64,000 nt of DNA from Pararoseomonas baculiformis (GTDB taxonomy: Bacteria > Pseudomonadota > Alphaproteobacteria > Acetobacterales > Acetobacteraceae). The stretch lies in assembly GCF_017813395.1 (NCBI RefSeq), contig NZ_JAGIZB010000001.1:124001-188000 (forward strand), given 5' to 3'. Shown piece by piece: positions 1 to 9,345 of the stretch. The notes below the pieces were generated by a model. That model was not told where the DNA came from. It was given only the letters and a program-made list of their open reading frames with translations, and searched no databases. Made by a program: the position numbers and the translations under genes. Positions within the stretch are counted from its first letter, which is position 1. Every line of letters begins with the position of its first letter.

Positions 1-257
1 ACCCTGCCCTGGCCGCCGTGCTGGTCATCCTCACCGGGGCGATCGGGGCCGTGACCGTGACGCCGCTGATGAACGGGATGGGCATGAGGGACATGCGGGC
101 CCGCGGCTTCGCGGCGGGGCTGGCGGCCCATGGGCTGGGCACGGCCCGCGCCTTCCATGTGGACCCCGTGGCCGGCACCTTCGCCGGCATCGCCATGGCG
201 TTGAACGCGCTGCTGAGCGCCATCCTGGCGCCGGTTGTGCTGCGGGCATTGCTGTGA
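1..257 (+). CDS. LrgB/CidB family membrane protein, C-terminal part
   Basis: The reading frame enters from the left edge and stops at 255-257, so only about 84 residues of the C-terminus are present. It shows the LrgB-family C-terminal pattern: a hydrophobic helix, then ARGFAAGLAAHGLGTARAF, then a final hydrophobic stretch ending in VVLRALL. In this family the polytopic inner-membrane protein partners with a small LrgA-type protein. It has been linked to murein-hydrolase control and to export of small organic acids; which applies here cannot be told. The partner gene would lie to the left of the window. The next gene starts 51 bases downstream on the same strand. Confidence 0.8.
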   Translation, partial: PALAAVLVILTGAIGAVTVTPLMNGMGMRDMRARGFAAGLAAHGLGTARAFHVDPVAGTFAGIAMALNALLSAILAPVVLRALL

Positions 258-308
258 GGCGGAACCCGAATTTGTGACCTGGGCGCAGCGGCGCTAAACC
301 CCCGCCCC

Positions 309-1517
309 ATGTCCCGCCGCCCGGCCGTTGCCGATCCCGAGCCCGTCCTGATCACCACCACCGAGGAGCTGGTCCCGCTCTGCGAGCGGTTGCGCCAGGA
401 ACCCTTCGTGACCGTGGACACCGAGTTCATGCGGGAGCGGACCTACTGGCCCGAGCTCTGCGTGGTCCAGCTCGGCGGCAGCCAGGACACGGCGGTGGTG
501 GATGCGCTGGCCCCGGGGCTGGACCTCTCGCCGCTCGGCGCCCTGCTGGCGGACGAGCATGTGGTGAAGGTGTTCCATGCCTGCCGGCAGGACGTGGAAA
601 TCTTCCTGCTGCGCTTCGGCCAGACCCCGCAGCCGCTTTTCGATACCCAGATCGCGGCCATGGTGGCCGGATTCGGCGACCAGGCGAGCTATGACAGCCT
701 GGCCCGCGCCCTGGCCAATGCGCAGATCGACAAGGCCCATCGCTTCAGCGACTGGTCGGCCCGCCCCCTTTCCGCCGCCCAGATCGCCTATGCGGCGGCG
801 GATGTGACCCATCTGCGCCGCATCTACCAGGCACTGCAGAGCCGGCTGGAGCGCGAGGGCCGGATGGAGTGGGTGGCGGAGGAAATGGGCGCGCTGACCG
901 ACCCCGCCGCCTACCGCACCGACCCCGAGACAGTCTGGGAGAAGCTGCGGCCCCGCACGAACAACCGCCGCTTCCTGGGCACGCTGCGCGCGATCGCCGC
1001 CTGGCGCGAGAGGGAGGCGCAGCGGGTGAACATTCCGCGCCAGCGCCTGCTGCGCGACGAATCCCTGCTGGAGGTGGCGGCCACCGCCCCCACCGATGCC
1101 GGTTCGCTGGCCCGGGCGCGTGGCGTGACGGAGGGCTTTGCCCGCGGCAAGTCCGGCGCCTCCCTCCTGGCCGCCATCGAGGCCGTGAAGGCGCTGCCCG
1201 AGGCCGAGCTGCCCGAGGCCCCGCGCGAGCGGGCGGGCCCCTCCCCCTCCCCGGCGCTGGTCGCGTTGCTGAAGGTGCTGCTGGCCGCCAAGGCGGAGGA
1301 GCACCAGGTGGCGCCGCGGCTGCTGGCCAGCTCCGAGGAGATCGACCGGCTGGCCTCCGATGCCCCCGCCGACCTGCCGGCCCTGCAGGGCTGGCGGCGG
1401 AAGGTGTTCGGGGCCGATGCCCTGGCCCTGCGCGACGGCGACCTGGCCCTGGGGGTGGAGGGGCGCCGCGTGCGCCTCATTCGCCCGCGCCTGGAAGCCC
1501 GCGCGGAAGCCGGCTGA
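309..1517 (+). CDS. rnd: Ribonuclease D
   Basis: A 402-residue 3'-to-5' exoribonuclease of the DEDD superfamily, which trims the 3' ends of tRNA precursors and other small RNAs. The exonuclease domain spans about residues 12-180. D37 and E39 in VTVDTEF form Exo I, the HACRQDVEIF segment carries the Exo II aspartate, and YAAADVTHL carries the tyrosine and aspartate of Exo III. An HRDC nucleic-acid-binding region follows at about 210-290 (REREAQRVNIPRQRLLRDE). The length is typical for the alphaproteobacterial enzyme. It stands alone: 124 bases separate it from the methyltransferase downstream. Confidence 0.93.
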   Translation: MSRRPAVADPEPVLITTTEELVPLCERLRQEPFVTVDTEFMRERTYWPELCVVQLGGSQDTAVVDALAPGLDLSPLGALLADEHVVKVFHACRQDVEIFLLRFGQTPQPLFDTQIAAMVAGFGDQASYDSLARALANAQIDKAHRFSDWSARPLSAAQIAYAAADVTHLRRIYQALQSRLEREGRMEWVAEEMGALTDPAAYRTDPETVWEKLRPRTNNRRFLGTLRAIAAWREREAQRVNIPRQRLLRDESLLEVAATAPTDAGSLARARGVTEGFARGKSGASLLAAIEAVKALPEAELPEAPRERAGPSPSPALVALLKVLLAAKAEEHQVAPRLLASSEEIDRLASDAPADLPALQGWRRKVFGADALALRDGDLALGVEGRRVRLIRPRLEARAEAG

Positions 1518-1641
1518 AACAGGGGTTGCAACCCGGGCCCTCCCCGTGGATTGAAGCCTCGGGCCGAAGCCTGCGCTTGCACGCTGCCTCCCCCTGCTTT
1601 AGCGCCCCATCTCCGCTCCTTACCTGGATCCTGAACGAAAC

Positions 1642-2340
1642 ATGTCGCGGACCCTGCCCGACCTGACCGCCGACCCGGCCCGTGACCACAAGCGCGCGGT
1701 GCTGGATGCGGGGGCGGTCCGTGATGCCTATCGCCGCTGGGCCGGCGTGTATGACGCGGTGTTCGGCGGCGTCTCCTCCTTCGGCCGCAAGCGTGCGGTG
1801 GCGGCGGTGAACCGCCTGCCCGGCACCCGCGTGCTGGAGGTGGGGGTGGGCACCGGCCTGGCGCTGCCGCGCTACCGCCGCGACAAGCGCGTGGTCGGCA
1901 TCGACCTCTCCCGCGAGATGCTGGAGAAGGCCCAGGAGCGCGTGGCGGCGGAAGGCCTGACCCATGTGGAAGGCCTGATCGAGATGGATGCGGAGCACAT
2001 GGCCTTCGCCGATGGCTCCTTCGACATGGCAGTGGCCATGTTCACGGCCAGCGTGGTGCCCGATGCGCGCCGCCTCTTCGCCGAGATGTCGCGCGTGGTG
2101 CGGCCGGGCGGGCAGCTGCTCTTCGTGAACCACTTCGCCGCCCAGGACGGGCCGCGCTGGTGGGTGGAGCGGACCATGGCCCCCCTCTCGCGCGTGCTGG
2201 GCTGGCACCCGGATTTCGCGCTGTCGGACCTGCTGGACGCCGATGCCGAGGTGGAATCCCTCGAGTCCTGCCCGCCGGCGGGCCTGTTCACCCTGGTGCA
2301 GGTGCGGAATTCCCAGGCGATCCAGGCATTGGCGGCCTGA
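1642..2340 (+). CDS. pmtA: PmtA-type phospholipid N-methyltransferase (class I SAM-dependent)
   Basis: A 232-residue SAM-dependent methyltransferase. The glycine-rich SAM loop VLEVGVGTGL lies at about residues 64-73 and the acidic ribose-binding end of strand 2 is VVGIDLS (84-90). The N-terminal RRWAGVYDAVFGGV and the late FVNHF and GLFTLVQVR segments match the Rhodobacter-type phosphatidylethanolamine N-methyltransferase family. Those enzymes convert phosphatidylethanolamine to mono-, di- and trimethylated forms at the inner face of the cytoplasmic membrane. A related methyltransferase with another substrate cannot be excluded. It is monocistronic, with 170 bases of non-coding DNA downstream. 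Confidence 0.8.
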   Translation: MSRTLPDLTADPARDHKRAVLDAGAVRDAYRRWAGVYDAVFGGVSSFGRKRAVAAVNRLPGTRVLEVGVGTGLALPRYRRDKRVVGIDLSREMLEKAQERVAAEGLTHVEGLIEMDAEHMAFADGSFDMAVAMFTASVVPDARRLFAEMSRVVRPGGQLLFVNHFAAQDGPRWWVERTMAPLSRVLGWHPDFALSDLLDADAEVESLESCPPAGLFTLVQVRNSQAIQALAA

Positions 2341-2510
2341 TCGCAGGAGCCGCGAATGGCGCTCCGCATGTGGTCGTGGATGATCTCTGACGGTCTTGTG
2401 AGCCCGGCATCCCGCTACGCGCCCGGTCATCCGCGCCGCTGCGCTTGCGCGCCGGCAGGGCAGGCTGATTTGCAAGGGGTGCTGACCTTTTTCCGCGGCC
2501 GGACCGCATC

Positions 2511-4172
2511 ATGATGGACGATGCCGAGAACAGGCCCGGCCGGCCGGTCGATCCCGTGCAGGAACTGAGGGACCCGCGGGCCCGCCCCAAGGTGGAGGGC
2601 GGCAAGGCAAGCGGCGTGTCCGACACGCATTCGGACGTCTTCTTCGCCGCGGTCGAGATGACGCGGATGCCGATGATCGTGACGGACCCGCACCAGCCGG
2701 ACAACCCGATCGTCTTCGCGAACCAGGCTTTCCTCAACATGACCGGCTATGAGCCGGAGGAGATCATCGGCCGGAACTGCCGCTTCCTGCAGGGCCCGGA
2801 AACGGACCGGGCCACGGTCGCGGAGCTGCGCCACGCGGTGGAGACCCGGCGCGAGATCGCGACCGAGATCCTGAACTACCGCAAGAACGGATCCAGCTTC
2901 TGGAACGCGCTGTTCATCTCCCCGATGCTGAACCATGAGGGGGAAGTGATCTACTTCTTCGCCTCCCAGCTCGATGTCAGCCGGAGGCGGGATGCCGAGG
3001 AGTCGCTCCGCCAGGCGCAGAAGATGGAGGCCCTGGGCCAGCTCACCGGCGGCATCGCGCATGACTTCAACAACCTTCTGCAGGTGATGCGCGGCTACCT
3101 GGAGATGATCGACAACGGCCTCTCCCGCCCCGAGCCGGACCGGGCCAGGCTGCAACGCAGCCTGGGGGCCGCCCGCGCCGCCGCGGAACGCGCGGCGACG
3201 CTCACGCAGCAGCTTCTTGCCTTCTCCCGCAAGCAGAGGCTGGAGGGGCGGACCGTCAGCCTGAACACGCTCGCCGAGGGCATGCGCGACATGGCGGCCC
3301 GCAGCCTGGGCGAGGCGGTCGCCCTGCGCCTGGACCTGGACCCCCATCTCGGCAATTGCCGGCTGGACCCGACCCATGCCGAGGTGGCGCTGCTCAACAT
3401 CCTGATCAATGCGCGGGATGCGCTGGCCGGCCGCCAGGACGGGGAGGTGCGGATCGCCACCCGCGGCGTGCAGGTGCCGCCGGACGCCCCCGGCTTCTCC
3501 ACCCGGCTGGAGCCGGGCCCCTATGTCCGGATCAGCGTGACGGACAATGGCAGCGGCATGCCGCCGGAGATCCTGAAGCGGGTGATGGAGCCCTTCTTCA
3601 CCACCAAGGACGAGGGGCGTGGCACCGGGCTCGGCCTCTCCATGGTCTATGGCTTCGCGCGCCAGTCCGGAGGTGCCGTGCGAATCGAGAGCACGCCGGG
3701 CGAGGGCACCACGCTGCACCTCTATTTCCCAAGGGCCGACGAGGATGTGGCGCCCCGCCCGGCGGTGCCCCGGATCGTGGAGCGCCCGGGGACGGAAACC
3801 ATCCTGGTGGTCGATGACCGCGCCGAGGTGGCCGAGCTTGCCAGGGCCATCCTGGAGGATTTCGGCTATGTCGTGCACCTCGCCCATGACGGGCAGCAGG
3901 CGATGGAGATCATCAAGGGGAACCGCCCGCTGGACATGCTCTTCACCGATCTCATCATGCCGGGCGGCATGAACGGCGTGATGCTGGCGCGGGAGGCCCG
4001 CCGCCACCGCCCGCGGATCAAGGTGCTGCTCACGACGGGCTATGCCGATGATTCGATCAACCCGGACGAGGTCGGCGGCACGGAGTTCGACCTGATCGCC
4101 AAGCCCTATGGCCGGGCGGAGCTGGCCCGCCGCGTGCGGATCGTGCTGGACGGGCCGACCGGGGTGGGCTGA
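2511..4172 (+). CDS. LOV-domain hybrid sensor histidine kinase with C-terminal receiver
   Basis: A 553-residue soluble kinase with no membrane segment. Residues about 42-155 form a PAS/LOV domain with the canonical flavin-binding motif GRNCRFLQ. C90 is the cysteine that forms the light-induced flavin adduct in known LOV proteins, so blue-light sensing is a reasonable inference. The HisKA H-box is [11 protein letters not shown] with H184, followed by an HATPase domain (N-box [10 protein letters not shown], then [20 protein letters not shown] and [12 protein letters not shown]). A receiver domain starts near 425 with phospho-acceptor D480 in FTDLIMP. The receiver keeps its acidic pocket (VVDDR) and the lysine in IAKPY. 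No response regulator is adjacent, so the output partner is unknown. Confidence 0.93.
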   Translation: MMDDAENRPGRPVDPVQELRDPRARPKVEGGKASGVSDTHSDVFFAAVEMTRMPMIVTDPHQPDNPIVFANQAFLNMTGYEPEEIIGRNCRFLQGPETDRATVAELRHAVETRREIATEILNYRKNGSSFWNALFISPMLNHEGEVIYFFASQLDVSRRRDAEESLRQAQKMEALGQLTGGIAHDFNNLLQVMRGYLEMIDNGLSRPEPDRARLQRSLGAARAAAERAATLTQQLLAFSRKQRLEGRTVSLNTLAEGMRDMAARSLGEAVALRLDLDPHLGNCRLDPTHAEVALLNILINARDALAGRQDGEVRIATRGVQVPPDAPGFSTRLEPGPYVRISVTDNGSGMPPEILKRVMEPFFTTKDEGRGTGLGLSMVYGFARQSGGAVRIESTPGEGTTLHLYFPRADEDVAPRPAVPRIVERPGTETILVVDDRAEVAELARAILEDFGYVVHLAHDGQQAMEIIKGNRPLDMLFTDLIMPGGMNGVMLAREARRHRPRIKVLLTTGYADDSINPDEVGGTEFDLIAKPYGRAELARRVRIVLDGPTGVG

Positions 4173-4200
4173 GGCTCCCACCCCGGCCGGGGGCCCCGCG

Positions 4201-5190
4201 CTACTGCACCTTGATGTCGCGCGAGCGGATCACATCCCGCCACTTGGCGTTCTCCGCCGCGTTGTAGGCCGCCCATTCCTCCGGCCGCTGCGTCTCCGGC
4301 GTCACCGCCAGGGCGGCGAGGCGCTCCCGCGTGTCGGGGGCGGTCATGGCGGCGCGGGCGAGCTCGTTGATGCGCTGGATGATCGGCTCGGGCGTGCCGG
4401 CCGGGGCGAGGATGGCGATGTGCTCCACCGCCTCGTATTCGGGGTAGCCCTGCTCGCGGAAGGTGGGGATCTCGGGCGCCACGGAGCTCCGCCCGCGCGA
4501 GGAGATGGCCAGCGGGCGCAGTTCGCCGGACTGGATCAGCGGCAGCAGGCCGGAGGCGGCCTGGATCACCATGGAAACCTCCCCCTGCATGGTGCCCTGC
4601 ACCGCCTGGGCGCCGGAACGGTAGCCCACGTCGTTGAGGCGGATGCCGGCGGCCTGGAGGAACAGCTCCGTGGCCAGGTGGGTGGAGCTGCCGGTGCCGG
4701 AATTGGCATAGGTCAGGCCGCTGTCCGGCCGCTTCGCCCGCTCCACGAATTCCGCCAGGCTCCGCACGGGGGAGTTCTTCGGCACGACCATGATCATGGG
4801 CTGGGCCGCGATCAGCCCCACGCCGGTGAAGGCGCGGTCATTGTCGTAGGGCAGCTGATAGAGATGCGGCGCCATCGCATAGGTGCTGATGGTGCCGACG
4901 AGCAGCGTGTAGCCATCCGGCCGCGCGCGGGCGACGGAGGCGAAGCCGATGGTGCCGTTCGCGCCGGCCCGGTTGTCCACCACGAAGGAGCGGCCCGTAT
5001 CCTGCGAAAGGCGCGCGGCGAGGATGCGCGCCACCGCATCGGTGGAACCGCCCGCGGCCCAGGGAACGACGAGGCTCACCGGGCGATCCGGATAGGAGGC
5101 GGCCGATTGCGCGGCAGCCGGGCGCGCGGCGGTGGCTGCGGGCAGCGAGAGGCCGAGCGCGGCCAGGCCGAGATTGCGGCGTGTGATCAT
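4201..5190 (-). CDS. Bug-family (tripartite tricarboxylate transporter) solute-binding protein
   Basis: A 329-residue periplasmic binding protein. The ATG at 5188-5190 is chosen because it starts a clean twin-arginine-like signal sequence (MITRRNLGLAALGLSLPAA, cleaved around ARPAAAQS). An upstream alternative would add 16 polar residues. The mature part has the Bug signature YPDRPVSLVVPWAAGGSTDA and the DNRAGANGTIG loop that lines the ligand pocket. Such proteins bind carboxylates or related small anions; the ligand cannot be read from sequence. No tctA/tctB membrane genes are nearby, so it is an orphan receptor. It faces the LOV kinase tail-to-tail with a 28-base gap containing the palindrome CCCCGGCCGGGG (4181-4192), a possible shared terminator. 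Confidence 0.88.
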   Translation of the reverse strand: MITRRNLGLAALGLSLPAATAARPAAAQSAASYPDRPVSLVVPWAAGGSTDAVARILAARLSQDTGRSFVVDNRAGANGTIGFASVARARPDGYTLLVGTISTYAMAPHLYQLPYDNDRAFTGVGLIAAQPMIMVVPKNSPVRSLAEFVERAKRPDSGLTYANSGTGSSTHLATELFLQAAGIRLNDVGYRSGAQAVQGTMQGEVSMVIQAASGLLPLIQSGELRPLAISSRGRSSVAPEIPTFREQGYPEYEAVEHIAILAPAGTPEPIIQRINELARAAMTAPDTRERLAALAVTPETQRPEEWAAYNAAENAKWRDVIRSRDIKVQ

Positions 5191-5404
5191 CTTGGCGTTC
5201 CCCAGGGCCCGCTGGGGCGGGCCGTTACGCCCCTGCATCTCACGGCGCGGCCGGGATCGGCAAGCCGTGGCCGGGGCGCCACGGCCGCCCCGCGCGCCTC
5301 AGCATGGGCGAGGCAGCGACGCAGGCACGGCTTGGGCCGGGCCGGCTTATGCCCCAGGCTCCGATGCACCCGGCATGATGCCGGACGGAGGGGAGGACGA
5401 ACGG

Positions 5405-5827
5405 ATGCGCGTGATGGTGCTGGTGAAGGCCACGGCCGACAGCGAGGCGGGCACCATGCCCTCCACCGAGCTGCTCGGCGCGATGGGCCGCTACAACGAG
5501 GAGCTGATGAAGGCCGGCATCCTGCTGTCCGGCGAGGGTCTGCATCCCTCCTCCCAGGGGAAGCGCGTGGCCTTCGACGGGCCGGGCCGCGAGGTCATCG
5601 ATGGCCCTTTCGCCGCGACGGGCGAGCTGGTCGCCGGCTTCTGGATCTGGCGGGTGAAGGACATGGAGGAAGCGGTGGCCTGGGCGAAGCGCTGCCCCAA
5701 TCCCATGCCTGGCCCAAGCGAGATCGAGATCCGCCCCATCTTCGAGATGGAGGATTTCGGCGCGGCCATGACGCCTGAGCTGGCCGAGCAGGAGGACCGG
5801 CTGCGGGACCGCATCTCCGGCGGGTGA
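5405..5827 (+). CDS. YciI family protein (DGPF domain)
   Basis: A 140-residue soluble protein. The start at 5405 follows a strong purine-rich site (GGAGGGGAGG, about 5389-5398) and begins the first beta strand MRVMVLVKA. The middle carries the family pattern: GILLSGEGLHP, then RVAFDGPGREVIDGPF, then FWIWRVKDMEEAVAWAKRCP. Members share a ferredoxin-like dimer fold related to muconolactone isomerase. They are annotated only generally, and some are regulators associated with ECF sigma factors. No sigma factor is adjacent here, so the function is open. It is divergent from the Bug gene across 214 bases and convergent with addA. Confidence 0.82.
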   Translation: MRVMVLVKATADSEAGTMPSTELLGAMGRYNEELMKAGILLSGEGLHPSSQGKRVAFDGPGREVIDGPFAATGELVAGFWIWRVKDMEEAVAWAKRCPNPMPGPSEIEIRPIFEMEDFGAAMTPELAEQEDRLRDRISGG

Positions 5828-5913
5828 AGCCCCTGTCCGCCGCTGCCGGTGCCCTGGGAGGGGTTTTCTCCCCTCCCCCGGAGCCCGCCGGCAGCTTCGG
5901 ATGGGATTACCCT

Positions 5914-8900
5914 TCAGCCCGGCGCGTGCGGATCCAGCGCCGCATCCGGCAAGGGCATGACATGCCCCGACCAGGTCCAGACGAGGGCGCATTCCACCCG
6001 CCGCCCAGGCCAGGCCGCCCGCAGCACGGCGCGGTAGGCCGCCATCTGGCGCAGATAGGCGGGCGGCACCTTCGACACGTCCGAGGGCGGCGGGCGGTTG
6101 GTCTTGTAGTCCAGCACCAGGATGCGATCGGGCGTGATGAGCAGCCGGTCCACCTGGCCCGCGATGGAGATGCCCTTTACCACCCCGGCCAGTGGCGCCT
6201 CCGCGAGGCTATCCGGGCCGAAGGCGCCGGCCAGCGCCGGGTGGCGCAGCACGGCGAGGGTCTCGGCCAGGGTCGCCTCCTGCTCGGAGGGATCGAGGCC
6301 GTGGCCGGGGCGCGCGAGGTGAAGGCGGGCGAGGCCTTCCCAGCGCGCTTCCTCATGCTCCGGCAGGTATTGCAGCAGGCCATGGATCAGCAGCCCGCGC
6401 CGGAAGCGGCGGCCGCCGGGGTCGCCGGCGCCATGCGGGGCGGCGGCGGGCTGCTCGGCCTCGCCTTCGAGGCGTGAGGGGGCTATCGGGTCCTCGCTTG
6501 CCTCGGGGGGGGCGGCGATGGTGGCCCAGTGCGGGAGGATGGCGGCCTCGGCGCGCAGCACCTCAGGATCCGCCTTCGGCGCGGCAAGCTGGGGGGATGT
6601 GATCTCCCAGGCCTCGTCACCGAAGCCGCAGCCCTCTGGCAGGCCGAGCCGCGTGGGATCGAAGGGCACGCGGGCGAAGCCCTCCAGCCCCTGCCCGATC
6701 CCGCGCTCGAAGCCTGCCTTCACCAGCGCGTGCCAGCTGGGATGAGAGGGGGCGCGGCGCGGGGCAAGGCCGCAGACGAGCAGCCGGTCCTCCGCGCGGG
6801 TCAGGGCCACGTAGAGGAGGCGGTTCTCCTCCTCCGCATCCGCGCTCGCGCGCGCCTGTTGCGCGCGGGTCCAGGGCAGGGCCTGGAACTCCTTCCGCGG
6901 CGCCCAGAGCGGAATGTCGGGCGCATTGGCGCCGCGCCGCGCGGCACCGCTCCAGAGCAGCGCGTCCCGCATGCCGCCGCGGCCGATATCGGGGATGATG
7001 ACCACCGGGGCCTGCAGGCCCTTCGAGCCATGCGCGGTCATGATGCGAACGGCGTCGGCAGCATTCTCCATCTCGCGCTTCACCTCGGCCCCGCCGCGGC
7101 GGAGCCACTGGACGAAGGCCTGGAGGGAGGGCGCGTGCCGGTTCTCATGGCGCAGCGCGGCGGAGAGGAACTCGTCCAGCGCCTCCGCCGCCTCCGCACC
7201 CAGTCGCGCGAGCAGCTTCGCGCGGCCGCCATGCTCGCCCAGCACCTCGGAGAGCAGGGCGTGCGGCGTGACGAGGTCGGCGCGGTCGGCCAGGCCGGCG
7301 ATCCAGGAGGCGGCCTCGCCGATGCGCGTCCTCTCGTCCCGTTGCTTGACCAGCACATGCCAGAGCGGGCCCTCACGGCCCTGCGCGAGGGCGAAGAGAT
7401 CCTCCTCCGACATCCCGATGAGCGGCGATTTCAGCAGCGCGGCCAGCGCCAGGTCATCCTCGGGCAGCAGCAGCACGTCGCAGAGGGCGAGCATGTCGCG
7501 CACGGCGATCTGCTCCACCAGCATCATGCGGTCCACGCCGCCCACGGGAATGCCGCGCTGCTTGAGCTGGCGCACCAGCAGCTCGATCAGCCGCGTGCGG
7601 CGGCGGACGAGCACCATGACATCGCCGGGGCGCACCGGGCGGTCGCCGCGCGCGGGCAGCGTCTCGTTCCGGATCATGCCATCGATGCGGGCGGCGATGG
7701 CCTCGGCCAGCAGCGCCTCGGAATCCTGCGCCGCCACGGGTTCGCGCGGCACCACCCAGGGCTCGGCCGCATCCGCGCCGGCCTGTTCCAGCAGCGGCCA
7801 GATCTCCACCTTGCCTGCATGACCGGCACGGTCGGCGGAATGTTCCAGCACCACGCCATCGCGCACCACGCCACGGCGCGCGTCGCCATCCGCGAAGACC
7901 TGGTCCACCAGCGAGAGAACGGGCGCGCAGGAGCGGAAGGAGACGTTCAGCGGCACGCGCTCGAACACCGCGCCGCCGCGCGTCACCTGGTTGTCGAAGC
8001 GCGTTTCCCATTCGGCGAAGCCGCGCGCATCCGCGCCCTGGAAGCCGAAGATGCTCTGCTTCTCGTCACCCACGACGAAGAGCGTGCGCTGCCCCGCCTC
8101 CTGCGTGCCGTTGCCGGAGAAGAACTCCTCGGCCAGCGCCTGGGCGATGCCCCATTGCGCGGGATTCGTGTCCTGCGCCTCGTCGAGCAGGAGGTGATCC
8201 AACCCGCCATCGAGCTTGAACAGAACCCAGGCGGAACCGGGGTCGCGCAGCAGCTCCTGCGCGCGGTGGATCAGGTCATCGAAATCCAGGGCGCCGCGGC
8301 GCTGCTTGCGGGCCCGATAGTCATCCAGCACCGGGCGCGCGGCGGAGAGCAGCGAGCCCGTGGCGCTGAGCAGGCGGTGCGAGGCCCAGCGGGAGAGGAT
8401 GTCTTCCACCCGCGCGATCTCCCGCGCGAAGGCATCCTCCTTCACCAGCGCGGCGCGCGGCTTGCCCTCTCCGGTGAAGAGCAGCGTGTGCCAGGAGAGC
8501 CAGCGCGTGGCGCGCGCCTCCTCCGGTTCGGAGAGGATGTTGAGCAGCGCCAGCGCGGCCTCGCGCGGGGTCTTGTTCTTGTGCTGCGCCAGGGTGGCCA
8601 GCGCCTCGCGGAAGGCATCCGGCGGGCAGACGATGCCGGAGGGAAGCGTGTCCTCCGTCTCGCCATCCGGGATCTCCAGGCATTCGCGCAGGGCGAGGAC
8701 ATGGCCATCGGCCCGCTCGAAAAGCGGGCGCAGGCGCTCGCGCTTGCCCACGAGCTCGCGCAGCGCCTTGGCCAGGCTGTCGGCGGAGACGAGGCGGGCG
8801 AGGCCGGCCAGCGCTTCCTCCGGAATCGCGCGGCCGGCCAGCGCGGCCTCGCGCGCCTCGGCCAGCAGGGTGGCGCTGTCCGCCTCCTCCAGCAGGGTGA

Positions 8901-9345
8901 AGGCGGGCGGCAGGCGGGCTTCCAGCGGGAAGCTGCGCAGCAGGGACTGGCAGAAGGCGTGGATGGTCGCGATCCGCATCCCGCCCGGCTGCTCCAGCAC
9001 GCGGCAGAAGAGGCGGCGCGCGGTCTCCAGCTCCGCCCGCGTGGGCGGCATGCCCGTCAGTTCCTCCAGCGCCACGCGCAGCTGCGGCTCGGGCAGCACG
9101 GACCACTGGCCCAGGCGCAGGGCAAGGCGCGTGGCCATTTCCGCCGCCGCCGCCTTGGTGAAGGTGAGGCAGAGGATGCGGCCGGGCTGGGTGTCCTCGC
9201 GCAGCAGCAGGCGCAGCACGCGGTCGGTGAGCACCTTTGTCTTGCCCGAGCCGGCCGAGGCGCCCACCCAGGCGGAGATGCGCGGGTCGGAGGCCGCCTG
9301 CTGCGCGTATCGGGCGCGGGTGCGCGCGGAAAGGGCTTCGTTCAC
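5914..9345 (-). CDS. addA: Double-strand break repair helicase AddA
   Basis: An 1143-residue UvrD/Rep-type helicase with a C-terminal RecB-like nuclease, the large subunit of AddAB, which resects DNA double-strand breaks to load RecA. Walker A is GASAGSGKT (K35), helicase motif II is LLLDEAQDTNP, and VALTRAEDRLLVCGL is the motif VI region. The nuclease domain near the C-terminus has LVLDYKTNRPP, the catalytic Asp/Lys signature. The GTG start at 9345 overlaps the addB stop as GTGA, so the two are translationally coupled. The length matches alphaproteobacterial AddA. It is the last gene of the tsaE-amgK-murU-addB-addA run. Confidence 0.95.
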   Translation of the reverse strand: MNEALSARTRARYAQQAASDPRISAWVGASAGSGKTKVLTDRVLRLLLREDTQPGRILCLTFTKAAAAEMATRLALRLGQWSVLPEPQLRVALEELTGMPPTRAELETARRLFCRVLEQPGGMRIATIHAFCQSLLRSFPLEARLPPAFTLLEEADSATLLAEAREAALAGRAIPEEALAGLARLVSADSLAKALRELVGKRERLRPLFERADGHVLALRECLEIPDGETEDTLPSGIVCPPDAFREALATLAQHKNKTPREAALALLNILSEPEEARATRWLSWHTLLFTGEGKPRAALVKEDAFAREIARVEDILSRWASHRLLSATGSLLSAARPVLDDYRARKQRRGALDFDDLIHRAQELLRDPGSAWVLFKLDGGLDHLLLDEAQDTNPAQWGIAQALAEEFFSGNGTQEAGQRTLFVVGDEKQSIFGFQGADARGFAEWETRFDNQVTRGGAVFERVPLNVSFRSCAPVLSLVDQVFADGDARRGVVRDGVVLEHSADRAGHAGKVEIWPLLEQAGADAAEPWVVPREPVAAQDSEALLAEAIAARIDGMIRNETLPARGDRPVRPGDVMVLVRRRTRLIELLVRQLKQRGIPVGGVDRMMLVEQIAVRDMLALCDVLLLPEDDLALAALLKSPLIGMSEEDLFALAQGREGPLWHVLVKQRDERTRIGEAASWIAGLADRADLVTPHALLSEVLGEHGGRAKLLARLGAEAAEALDEFLSAALRHENRHAPSLQAFVQWLRRGGAEVKREMENAADAVRIMTAHGSKGLQAPVVIIPDIGRGGMRDALLWSGAARRGANAPDIPLWAPRKEFQALPWTRAQQARASADAEEENRLLYVALTRAEDRLLVCGLAPRRAPSHPSWHALVKAGFERGIGQGLEGFARVPFDPTRLGLPEGCGFGDEAWEITSPQLAAPKADPEVLRAEAAILPHWATIAAPPEASEDPIAPSRLEGEAEQPAAAPHGAGDPGGRRFRRGLLIHGLLQYLPEHEEARWEGLARLHLARPGHGLDPSEQEATLAETLAVLRHPALAGAFGPDSLAEAPLAGVVKGISIAGQVDRLLITPDRILVLDYKTNRPPPSDVSKVPPAYLRQMAAYRAVLRAAWPGRRVECALVWTWSGHVMPLPDAALDPHAPG

